Shown one piece after another: positions 40,318 through 47,688 of a DNA stretch of 64,000 nt; position 1 is the stretch's first letter, and each line of letters begins with the position of its first letter. Origin of the DNA: Streptomyces sp. cf386 (GTDB lineage Bacteria > Actinomycetota > Actinomycetes > Streptomycetales > Streptomycetaceae). The DNA lies in contig NZ_FNHV01000011.1 in assembly GCF_900103585.1 (NCBI RefSeq), positions 190,280 through 254,279 on the forward strand. The letters run 5' to 3'. The notes under the pieces were generated by a model. It ran no database searches. It was not told the DNA's origin and saw only the letters and a list, made by a program, of their open reading frames with translations. The position numbers were made by a program, and so were the translations under genes.

Positions 40318-41013
40318 GTGACCGACGGATGGACGGGCGACGCCCTCGCCAACTGCGCGGCCGGGGCCATCAGCGTCGTGGGCCTGACGGGCGGACTGCG
40401 TCGGGTACGGCCGGGCGCGATGGTGCTTGTGCGTGGCGCGTACGCGGTCAACGCGGGACGGACGGTAAGGGAGTTCGTGCCGAACGCGCAGGTGTACGGG
40501 GTGGTCGTCAACGCGTTCTCGGTGGCGGCGAACGGCGTGCCGGAGCTGAGCGCGCCCCGCTGGGGGATCGTGGTCGCGGCGATGGCGATCGGTGCCGTGA
40601 TCGGCGTGTGGCTCGCCGGGCGGACCTCCGAACGGCGGGCCCGGCTGGTGGTGTTGGGGCCGGCCCTGGTGGGCGGGGTGACGGCGGCGGGGAAGGGGCT
40701 GGCGCGGGGCTGTGAGTGTGGCGGAGGGGGAGCTCCGCTCACGCGTCTCTCAACTCCGTGGCCACGTGGGTCACAGACGGCGCATGCGACCGGTGCGGGG
40801 CACCGTGATGCGGGTGCCGAGCGCACGGGCGTATGCGCGCATGGTCTCCAGGTCGTGGATCTCGCCGTCCTCAATCTGCGAGACCCACGTCGGGAAGAGG
40901 TCCGCGGCGACGGCGGCCTGTCCCCGTGTCAGGCCCTGTTCCTCGCGGACCGCCCGCAGCCGGTGCCCCAGGGCGTACGCCTGCGGGGCGGACAGCGGGC
41001 CCCGGCCCAGTGA
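40318..41013 (+). CDS. hypothetical membrane protein, 3' end doubtful (possible frameshift)
   Basis: The first ~130 codons show strong third-position GC bias and encode two hydrophobic segments (GIVVAAMAIGAVIGVWLAG; LVVLGPALVGGVTAAGKGLA), so this part is very probably a gene; GGGAGG precedes the GTG. From about 40710 the bias is lost, and the frame continues antisense to the XRE gene. A TGA in the next frame at 40713 would end the protein at its natural length, so a one-base change in the G-rich stretch before it may have removed the real stop. The function is unknown. Confidence 0.5.
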   Translation: MTDGWTGDALANCAAGAISVVGLTGGLRRVRPGAMVLVRGAYAVNAGRTVREFVPNAQVYGVVVNAFSVAANGVPELSAPRWGIVVAAMAIGAVIGVWLAGRTSERRARLVVLGPALVGGVTAAGKGLARGCECGGGGAPLTRLSTPWPRGSQTAHATGAGHRDAGAERTGVCAHGLQVVDLAVLNLRDPRREEVRGDGGLSPCQALFLADRPQPVPQGVRLRGGQRAPAQ

Positions 41014-41028
41014 GCCGCCGCCGATCAC
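40771..41028 (-). CDS. XRE-family helix-turn-helix regulator
   Basis: An 85-residue protein consisting essentially of one Cro/C1-type HTH: LGHRLRAVREEQGLTRGQAA, then ADLFPTWVSQIEDGEIHDLE and TMRAYARALG. GTG at 41028 overlaps the SsgA-like stop by 4 bases, so it is translated with that gene. Its C-terminal end is basic (PRTGRMRRL). A role in regulating the SsgA-like pair is a guess from context. Confidence 0.75.
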   Translation of the reverse strand: MIGGGSLGRGPLSAPQAYALGHRLRAVREEQGLTRGQAAVAADLFPTWVSQIEDGEIHDLETMRAYARALGTRITVPRTGRMRRL

Positions 41029-41441
41029 ACCCGCCCCCCGAACAGCGCCACGAGACCGTGGTCCAGCTCCGCCCCGACCGTCTCCTCGCCGGGGGAGATC
41101 ACGGTGTAGGTGCGGGCCAGGAAGCGGTAGAGATCCGAGGTGGCGAAGCGGAGCACGGCCGTGCCCGCCGACGCGTGGAACTCGACGTACGTGTGGGACT
41201 CCCCGCACGGCCGGACGCGCACGCTGCCGAGCCCGGCGGGGGTGCCCAGTCCTTCGCCCAGGAGCGTGCGGGCGAACGTCCACGTCACGCCCTCGCCGTC
41301 AACGGTGACATGGGGCGGGAAGACGATGTGCACGGCCAGCGGGTCGGCGGAGGTGTAGCGGAGGGTCGCGGGTATCGCGATGTCCTGGTCCGCGGCGGTG
41401 ATCAGGCGGGCGCCGGTCGGCTGCTCCAGCGTGACGTGCAT
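41025..41441 (-). CDS. SsgA-like sporulation/cell-division protein (SALP)
   Basis: A 138-residue protein with the features of the SsgA-like family, found in morphologically complex actinobacteria: PATLRYTSADPLAVHIVFPP, VTWTFARTLLGEGL, and SSG-type ending FATSDLYRFLARTYTVISPG. SALPs control septum-site selection and cell-wall remodelling during sporulation. Which paralogue this is cannot be told. ATG at 41441 gives the family start. It is coupled to the XRE gene, an arrangement reminiscent of abaA- or whiJ-like paired loci, but that is speculation. Confidence 0.85.
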   Translation of the reverse strand: MHVTLEQPTGARLITAADQDIAIPATLRYTSADPLAVHIVFPPHVTVDGEGVTWTFARTLLGEGLGTPAGLGSVRVRPCGESHTYVEFHASAGTAVLRFATSDLYRFLARTYTVISPGEETVGAELDHGLVALFGGRV

Positions 41442-41578
41442 GGGCGGGCTCCGTTCGGGGGGGGCGGGCACCGGTCGGGTGGGCCGACCGGTGTGCCTGT
41501 GAGACCCCCCGAGGGGCCCGAGCATTACGCCACTTCAGAAGCCTTTTTCTGTAACCCGCGTCACACGGGCCACATGGG

Positions 41579-42241
41579 TCACTTCGCCGGGCGCAGCCCC
41601 AACTGCTCCCCGATCTCCTGCTCCATCACCCTGCCGGCCTCGAACTCCAGGGTCTCGTCACCCATCACGCCTTGGTCCGTGTCCAGGCCGTCCAGCTCCT
41701 CCAGCGGCTGGTTGAGGCGGATGTGGGCCAGGACCGAGTGCAGGGCGCGCAGCGTCGCGGACGCCGTGGAGCCCCAGTTGGAGAAGTAGGAGAACTGCCA
41801 CCACCACAGGGCCTCCGCGGTGCGCCCGGCGCGGTAGTGGGCCATACCGTGGCGCAGGTCGGTGATGACGTCTGCCAGGTCGTCGGAGATACGGGCCGGG
41901 ACCGGGGCCTTGCGGGGCTCGTAGGGGTCGAAGACCTCGGAGTAGACATCGACCGGGTCCAGCAGGCGGGCGAGGTTCTCGCGGAGTTCGTCGACGTCCG
42001 GCTCCGGGCCCAGGTCGGGCTCGTAACGCTCGTCCGGGACGATGTCCTCGTGGGCGCCGAGGCGACCGCCGGCCAGGAGGAGCTGGGAGACCTCCAGGAG
42101 GAGGAAGGGCACCGTCGAGCCCGGCTCGTCGCCCTTCGCGACCTCCGTGACGGCGACCAGGAAGCTCTCGATCTGGTCCGAGATCTGGACCGCGAAGTCG
42201 TCCGGGTTCTGCTCGGTCGCGTGCAGCGTGGCGTCAGACAT
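41579..42241 (-). CDS. DUF5063 domain protein
   Basis: A 220-residue soluble, acidic, mostly helical protein, conserved upstream or downstream of recR in actinobacteria as I recall. Markers are DFAVQISDQIESFLVAVTEV, LLDPVDVYSEVFDPYEP and ALWWWQFSYFSNWGSTA. The function is unknown. It overlaps recR by 8 bases, which suggests co-translation with the ybaB-recR repair genes. Confidence 0.85.
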   Translation of the reverse strand: MSDATLHATEQNPDDFAVQISDQIESFLVAVTEVAKGDEPGSTVPFLLLEVSQLLLAGGRLGAHEDIVPDERYEPDLGPEPDVDELRENLARLLDPVDVYSEVFDPYEPRKAPVPARISDDLADVITDLRHGMAHYRAGRTAEALWWWQFSYFSNWGSTASATLRALHSVLAHIRLNQPLEELDGLDTDQGVMGDETLEFEAGRVMEQEIGEQLGLRPAK

Positions 42242-42833
42242 CTAGGAGTCGTCTCCCCTCGAAGGCGCGGCCGAGGGTGACCTCGTCCGCGTATTCCAGG
42301 TCGCCACCCACCGGGAGGCCGCTGGCCAGGCGGGTGACCTTCAGGCCCATGGGCTTGATCATGCGGGCGAGGTACGTGGCCGTGGCCTCGCCTTCCAGAT
42401 TCGGGTCCGTGGCCAGGATGAGTTCCGTGACCGCACCGTCGGCCAACCGCGCGAGAAGTTCTCGTATACGCAGGTCGTCCGGCCCGACACCCTCGATCGG
42501 GCTGATCGCGCCGCCGAGGACGTGGTAACGGCCGCGGAACTCACGGGTCCGCTCGATCGCGACGACGTCCTTCGGCTCCTCAACCACGCAGATGACCGCC
42601 GGGTCGCGGCGCGTGTCCCGGCAGATGTTGCACAGCTCCTCCTGCGCGACGTTGCCGCACGTCGCGCAGAAGCGGACCTTCGCCTTGACCTCCATCAGGG
42701 CCTGGGCGAGGCGCCGTACGTCCGTCGGCTCCGCCTGCAGGATGTGGAAGGCGATCCGCTGCGCGCTCTTGGGACCGACGCCGGGCAGCCGCCCCAGTTC
42801 GTCGATGAGGTCCTGGACCACGCCTTCGTACAA
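42234..42833 (-). CDS. recR: recombination mediator RecR
   Basis: A 199-residue protein with the full RecR layout: helix-hairpin-helix (GRLPGVGPKSAQRIAFHIL), a Cys4 zinc finger (C56, C59, C68, C71), a Toprim domain (ICVVEEPKDVVAIERT, YHVLGGAISPIEGVGP) and a Walker-B-like end. It helps load RecA at gaps with RecF and RecO. The start is the rare TTG at 42833 (MYEGVVQDL), with AAGGA about 9 bases upstream. It lies between ybaB and the DUF5063 gene. Confidence 0.96.
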   Translation of the reverse strand: MYEGVVQDLIDELGRLPGVGPKSAQRIAFHILQAEPTDVRRLAQALMEVKAKVRFCATCGNVAQEELCNICRDTRRDPAVICVVEEPKDVVAIERTREFRGRYHVLGGAISPIEGVGPDDLRIRELLARLADGAVTELILATDPNLEGEATATYLARMIKPMGLKVTRLASGLPVGGDLEYADEVTLGRAFEGRRLLDV

Positions 42834-42926
42834 CGGACTGCCGTCCTTCCTGGGGGTTCCTTACGGTACGTACGGTAGTTGGCGCCGGCCCCTCTTAGAA
42901 AGGCAAGGCGGGGAACACCTGGAACG

Positions 42927-43271
42927 TCAGAAGGGCAGGCCCGGGATGCCGCTGCCGCCGCCCAGGCCCTGGGCCAGCGGGCCCAGCTTCTGCTGCTGGA
43001 GCGTCTGCGCGTTCTCGTTGGCCGCCTGTACGGCCGCGATGACCAGGTCGGCGAGGGTCTCGGTGTCCTCCGGGTCCACCGCCTTGGGGTCGATCTTGAG
43101 CGCCCGGAGCTCGCCGGAGCCCGTCACCGTCGCCTTCACCAGGCCGCCGCCCGCCTGCCCCTCGACCTCCGTCTGAGCCAGTTCCTCCTGCGCCCGCGCC
43201 AGGTCCTGCTGCATCTTCTGGGCCTGCTGGAGCAGCTGCTGCATGTTGGGCTGGCCACCACCGGGGATCAC
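42927..43271 (-). CDS. YbaB/EbfC family nucleoid-associated protein
   Basis: A 114-residue protein: a helix with MQQLLQQAQKMQQDLARAQE, then strands VEGQAGGGLVKATVTGSGEL and ALKIDPKAVDPEDTETLADL, and a helix. YbaB/EbfC dimers bind DNA with little specificity and usually lie beside recR. The Gly/Pro-rich end (GLGGGSGIPGLPF) is common in actinobacterial members. GTG at 43271 follows AAGGAG by 6 bases. dnaX, the usual neighbour elsewhere, is absent here. Confidence 0.93.
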   Translation of the reverse strand: MIPGGGQPNMQQLLQQAQKMQQDLARAQEELAQTEVEGQAGGGLVKATVTGSGELRALKIDPKAVDPEDTETLADLVIAAVQAANENAQTLQQQKLGPLAQGLGGGSGIPGLPF

Positions 43272-43613
43272 GATCAGCTCCTTGCGTCTCTACGCGTGTC
43301 TCTACGCGTGCCTGCACGGGTTGTCCGTACGGGATTCCCGCTCGGCTTTGCCGTTCAGCACGAGCCTACGTGGTCCGGGCAGCCGTCGCCCCAGCACTCT
43401 TTCGAGTGAGAGGAACTGAAGGTCTATACCTGATCAAGACCCTCTTCCGGGCGGAAAAGAGGCGAAAGGCATCTCTTCGCCACCCATTGGGCGGTAGGAA
43501 GGGTTCCGGCGCGTCAGCCTCAGGTGTCGCGTGACGTTCTGTGCACTACGGGGGCCGATTTCACCGTGTAGTTCGCATGTGATGTCACGCACCGTGACAG
43601 TAGGGAGTGCCGG
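43272..43613. other. 342-base divergent region between ybaB and the SLATT gene
   Basis: No gene is supported. Visible elements are a duplicated GTCTCTACGCGT near 43286-43308, a moderate hairpin near 43440-43462, and the operator-like dyad at 43583. No small RNA could be identified by eye. Confidence 0.5.
43583..43599. promoter_or_regulatory. 17-bp perfect dyad TGTCACG-CAC-CGTGACA
   Basis: Seven-bp arms around a 3-bp spacer end 14 bases before the GTG of the SLATT gene, in the position of a repressor operator. Confidence 0.45.
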
Positions 43614-44366
43614 GTGGGTCAGCCGGAGATGCAGCCCGAGAGGTCGCCGCAGGACGGGCGGGGCGGCGAAGGGGCGGCCGGACTGCGGCCGGGTGATCTG
43701 ACGGGGCGGGCGTTTCCGCACGGGGACTGGGGGGAGACCGCGGTGCGGCTGGACGAGCTGTACCGGTGGGTGGAGCGGGGGGCGATGAACACGGCCGCGT
43801 GGTATCTCGCGGATCGGGTGTGGAAGCGGCGGGGGGCTCGGGCGTTGCGGGGTGGGGCGGCGGTGGGGGCCGTCGTGGGGGCCGCGCTTCCGCTGCTGGA
43901 TCTGACGGGGGTGGCGAGCGGGACGGCGCCGTGGGGGTATCTGGCGCTGGTGCTGGGGGTGGCGTGTATGGCGGTCGACCGGTTCTTCGGGGTGACGTCC
44001 GGGTGGATAAGGGACGTCGCCACCGCGCAGGCCGTGCAGCGGCGGCTGCAGGTGTTGCAGTTCGACTGGGCGACGGAGAGTGTGCGGGAGGTGCTGGGGC
44101 CGGCGGAGGGGACGGCCGGGGAGGCGGCGGAGCGGTGCCTGGGGGTGTTGCGGCGGTTCTCCGAGGACGTGACCGAGTTGGTGCGGGCGGAGACGGCGGA
44201 CTGGATGGTGGAGTTCCGGACCGGGTCCGCGCCCATGGGGATTCAGTCGGCGGTGGCCGGCGGGACTCGGCAGGACGCGGGGGTGGGGGTGGGGCGGTTC
44301 GCTGTGCCGCCGGGGAATGGGGCGCGGCCGAATATGCCCCGGCAACGGCCGCCTGAGCCACGGTGA
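43614..44366 (+). CDS. SLATT-domain membrane protein
   Basis: A 250-residue protein with a charged N-terminus, two adjacent membrane helices (about 82-102 and 108-124, GAAVGAVVGAALPLLDLTGV and YLALVLGVACMAVDRFFGV), and a long C-terminal helical part. This two-helix plus coiled region is the SMODS-and-SLOG-associating 2TM (SLATT) pattern. Some SLATT proteins are effectors in nucleotide-signalled defence systems, but this one lacks a cyclase neighbour and looks like the stand-alone form conserved near recR. GGGAG lies 6 bases before the GTG. Confidence 0.65.
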   Translation: MGQPEMQPERSPQDGRGGEGAAGLRPGDLTGRAFPHGDWGETAVRLDELYRWVERGAMNTAAWYLADRVWKRRGARALRGGAAVGAVVGAALPLLDLTGVASGTAPWGYLALVLGVACMAVDRFFGVTSGWIRDVATAQAVQRRLQVLQFDWATESVREVLGPAEGTAGEAAERCLGVLRRFSEDVTELVRAETADWMVEFRTGSAPMGIQSAVAGGTRQDAGVGVGRFAVPPGNGARPNMPRQRPPEPR

Positions 44367-44411
44367 GGTGAGGCGGGGCTTTTCTCGCCCCCGCCGCCCC
44401 TACCCGTCCCA

Positions 44412-44520
44412 TCCCCCAGGGGCTCCGCCCCTTCGACCCCGGGGCGCTTCTGGGGGCTGCCGCCCCCAGACCCCCGCTTCGGCCCTTAAGGAGCCTCGTC
44501 CTCAAACGACGGACGGGCTG
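44412..44520. repeat. dispersed Streptomyces intergenic element, copy B
   Basis: Stem sequences CAGGGGCTCCGCCCCTTCG and TGGGGGCTGCCGCCCCCAGA are followed by the conserved tail CCTCGTCCTCAAACGACGG (44491-44520). It is the same order as copy A, between the SLATT gene and the convergent M28 gene. Confidence 0.75.
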
Positions 44521-44540
44521 ACATTGCCTGCGCCGCTCGT

Positions 44541-45974
44541 TCAGGACTGTGGGGCCGGGAAAGCCACCGGACTCCGCAAGCCCGCCCGGTTCACCGCCCT
44601 CACGCCGAAGAACACGTTGTCCTTCGACAGGTCCACCTCGTGGGTCGTCACGTCGCCCACCGGGAGGACGTGGGTCCAGTTCGGGGATGTCGTCTCGCGC
44701 CAGACGATCTCGTAGCCGGTGAGGTCGGGTTCCGGGCCCTTCGTCCAGGTCAGGCTGGTGGAGTTCGTCAGGTCGGTGGTGATGATCTTCGCGGCTCTCG
44801 GGGTGCCGGGGGCCTGGGACAGGGTCCACAGGGTCGCCGCGTTCACCCTTGCCACCCTCGCCGTGTAGGCGAAGTCGCAGAACTCCGGCAGGTCACCGTA
44901 CTGCTTGCCGGTCTCGTCGACGCGGACGTCCTGGTGCTGGTGGGCGAAGTCCTCGGCCGGCTCGGTGAAGCGGGCGGCCGGGTAGCCGCGTTCGAGGAAG
45001 GGGATGTGGTCGCCGCCCCGGCGGTAGCGGTCTCTGCGGTAGACGACCCGGATGCGCATGGCTGTCGCGTCGTTCTCGGCCACGTCCGCGACGAATCGGG
45101 CCAGTTGGCGGGTGGGGGAGTCGTTCTCGCCGCCCACCGAGCGGCGGATCGCCGCCTCTTCGGGGGTTTCGGAGGACGGGACGCCTTCGGCGAACAGGCG
45201 GATCGTGTGCGGGTCGCGGGTGCCGTCGTCCGCCGTCGAGGAGCCGACTATGTCGTTCGTGAACATGGCCTGGACGTCCGCGCCCGATGACTTCAGCTGC
45301 TGTGCCATGTGCGCCGCGCCGAACAGGCCCTGCTCCTCTCCCGCCACCGCCGCGAACACGATCGTCGACGCCGGGCGGCGTTTCGCCATCACCCGCGCCA
45401 GCTCCAGTACGACGGCCACCCCGGACGCGTCGTCGTCCGCGCCCGGCGCATCCGACGTCGCGTCCATGACGTCCGTGACGCGGGAGTCGTAGTGGCCGGA
45501 GACGACGTAGACGCGGTCGGGCGTCACCGCGCCGCGGAGGGTCGCGATCACGTTCGTGATACGGGTCGGGGTGGGGATGCGTGGGGCCGGTTCCTGGACG
45601 TACGACTGGAGTTCCACCGTCATCCGGCCGCCGGAGGCCGCCGCGTACGACCTCAGCTCCGCCGCCAGCCAGTCACGGGCCGCGCCGATGCCGCGCACGG
45701 GGTCGTCCTGGACGGAGAGGGTGTGCCGGGTACCGAAGGAGACCAGTTTGCGCGTGGTGGCCTCGATGCGGGCGGGGTCGATCTCGCGGAGGAGGGTGCG
45801 GAGTTCGCGGGTGGGGCGCTGGGCGGTGGCGGGTGGGCCATCGCCTGTCGGCGGGTGATTGTCGGCTGCGGGCGCCTGCGGTGCCGCGGCCGCCGTCCCC
45901 GCCGCTCCCAACGCCGCGACGCCCGTCGCCGCCGTCGTGGTCAGAACCGTTCTCCTGGTGGGGCTGGGACGCAT
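44541..45974 (-). CDS. Tat-exported M28 family metallopeptidase
   Basis: A 477-residue secreted aminopeptidase-type enzyme. The twin-arginine signal is SPTRRTVLTTTAATGVAALG with an Ala-rich cleavage region. Zinc ligands follow the M28 order: H in VSGHYDSR, D in GADDDASG, E-E in AGEEQGL, D in FTNDIVG, and a final H in EDFAHQHQD. After the catalytic domain a fibronectin-III-like C-terminal domain (about 385-477, SLTWTKGPEPDLTGYEIVWR) is attached. It probably degrades peptides outside the cell. Confidence 0.9.
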   Translation of the reverse strand: MRPSPTRRTVLTTTAATGVAALGAAGTAAAAPQAPAADNHPPTGDGPPATAQRPTRELRTLLREIDPARIEATTRKLVSFGTRHTLSVQDDPVRGIGAARDWLAAELRSYAAASGGRMTVELQSYVQEPAPRIPTPTRITNVIATLRGAVTPDRVYVVSGHYDSRVTDVMDATSDAPGADDDASGVAVVLELARVMAKRRPASTIVFAAVAGEEQGLFGAAHMAQQLKSSGADVQAMFTNDIVGSSTADDGTRDPHTIRLFAEGVPSSETPEEAAIRRSVGGENDSPTRQLARFVADVAENDATAMRIRVVYRRDRYRRGGDHIPFLERGYPAARFTEPAEDFAHQHQDVRVDETGKQYGDLPEFCDFAYTARVARVNAATLWTLSQAPGTPRAAKIITTDLTNSTSLTWTKGPEPDLTGYEIVWRETTSPNWTHVLPVGDVTTHEVDLSKDNVFFGVRAVNRAGLRSPVAFPAPQS

Positions 45975-46092
45975 GTGTCCTCCCGGGGCTGCCGACGCCG
46001 ACCACCGACGTCCGTCTTGGTTGTGGACACAACAACAGACACGCCAACAGACAACAAGAGCGCCTCAGTTGCCACTCCTCAACACCCACGCC

Positions 46093-47640
46093 TCAGTTGC
46101 ACAACCGCACCCCCACCGGAGTCCCGCACGGCAGGTGCCCCCGTGTGCGGATCACCTGCCGGCTGCTCTCCTCGTCCAGGTAGGCGAGGAACCCGGCCGC
46201 CAGGGAGTCGTCGGGCGGGGTGCCGTAGGTGTAGGCGTACTCGATGTCGCGGTACGGGTAGGAGCCGTCGCCGCGCTCGATCTCGTCCACGTTTGCGCGG
46301 TCGCCGTCGAGCGGCACCGTCCGCACGCCCTTGTGCCGGGCGGCGACACTCAGCTCGCTGTACCCGAGCGCGCCGGGCTGCTCGGCGACCTTGTCCAGGA
46401 CCTCGCTCGTGCCGGGGAGTTCGCACCGCGTCACGGCGGTGACCGTGCCCGTGGGCGACCGGCAGTCCAGCGAGGTGCTCTGTGCCTGCTCCCACTGCCC
46501 GAGCACCCGGTCCTGGAAGGCCTGCCGCGTCCCCGAACTGTCGCTCCGGCTGACGAGGACGACGGGCAGGTCGGCGAGCGCCTTGCCTGCGTTCGGGATC
46601 ACCTCGCCCCAGCGCTTGTACCGGCCCTTGTAGATGTCCCGCACCTGCTGCACGGTCAGGCCGGCCGGCCCGAGGTCGATCCCGTCGTTGACGACGAGCG
46701 TGAAGACGGACAGCGCGACCTTCTTCCCCTTCAGGCCCAGACGGTCGCCCAGCGGACCGTCGGAGAACGCGATCACCGACCGCGCCCCCGACTTCGACCG
46801 GTCGGCCAAGGCGGCGAGCTCGGCGACGCCCGCCTCGCTGCCGCGCGTCTCGACGTCGATCTCGGCGCCCGCGCACTTGCGCTCGTAACTCTTCTCCAGC
46901 GTCTCGATCACCGGCTCGAAAGCGGTCGAGCCGATCACCGTCAGCTCGCCCTCCTCGCACTCGATCGGATTGCCGTCCCTGAAGACGACGATGCCCGCGA
47001 GGGCGAGAACGGAGAGGGTGAGCAGGCCGGTGAAGATCCTCGCCGGAAGGCTGAACACCGGTGCCTTGTCGTCCGGCGTCGCGCTGCGGTTGGGGTGCAC
47101 CTCGCCGCCCCGGATCCCGCCGCGCACCCGGATGTCACAGCCCACGTCACCGCCGGACAGCATCACCAGCAGCTTGTAATGGTCGCCCGGGTTGAGCGGG
47201 ACGCGCGGGACGCGCAGCCGGTTGCCCTCGTAGCCGAAGCCCCGCTGCGCGGTGAAGTGGTCCATCAGATGGTCGATGTCGGTCGGCTGGGTGACCGAGA
47301 CACCCCGGATGGTGCGGTCGGTGAACACCGCGGTGAGGCCGTGCGGTTCGGGGCCGGTGTAGTCGTCGCGGTCGATGCTCTGCGAGCCGTCGTTCTCGAC
47401 GCGCAGCAGCACGAGGGTCGCGTCGTCCATGTCCGCGTCGAACAGGCCGAGCCGGACGTTGGCCCGGCCCGACCGCACGTCGTCGCCTATGGGGTTGTCC
47501 ATCTGGACGCGGTAGCCGATCCGCTTCTTGCGCGGCACCCGCCGCTCGTACCAGACCATGACACCGGACGCGACTACGCCGAGCACCGCGGTGCCGACAG
47601 CCACGATGTTCTCCGCGCTCAGCCACTCCACCGGGGTCAC
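46093..47640 (-). CDS. membrane protein with PstS-like substrate-binding domain
   Basis: A 515-residue protein: membrane helix 1 (about 10-28), a beta-rich domain (about 35-190), helix 2 (about 200-220, FTGLLTLSVLALAGIVVF), then a type-2 periplasmic binding-protein domain. The latter has TVIGSTAFEPVIETLEKSY, VVLVSRSDSSGTRQAFQDR (the PstS phosphate loop) and GALGYSEL. No ABC permease or ATPase is nearby, so it is more likely a sensor or scavenger than a transporter subunit. It lies 48 bases after the Ser/Thr kinase gene on the same strand and is probably in an operon with it. Confidence 0.75.
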   Translation of the reverse strand: MTPVEWLSAENIVAVGTAVLGVVASGVMVWYERRVPRKKRIGYRVQMDNPIGDDVRSGRANVRLGLFDADMDDATLVLLRVENDGSQSIDRDDYTGPEPHGLTAVFTDRTIRGVSVTQPTDIDHLMDHFTAQRGFGYEGNRLRVPRVPLNPGDHYKLLVMLSGGDVGCDIRVRGGIRGGEVHPNRSATPDDKAPVFSLPARIFTGLLTLSVLALAGIVVFRDGNPIECEEGELTVIGSTAFEPVIETLEKSYERKCAGAEIDVETRGSEAGVAELAALADRSKSGARSVIAFSDGPLGDRLGLKGKKVALSVFTLVVNDGIDLGPAGLTVQQVRDIYKGRYKRWGEVIPNAGKALADLPVVLVSRSDSSGTRQAFQDRVLGQWEQAQSTSLDCRSPTGTVTAVTRCELPGTSEVLDKVAEQPGALGYSELSVAARHKGVRTVPLDGDRANVDEIERGDGSYPYRDIEYAYTYGTPPDDSLAAGFLAYLDEESSRQVIRTRGHLPCGTPVGVRLCN

Positions 47641-47688
47641 AGTAGGTTTCTGTGACCTCAACGGCCTTACGCACAAGGGTATTTGGGG

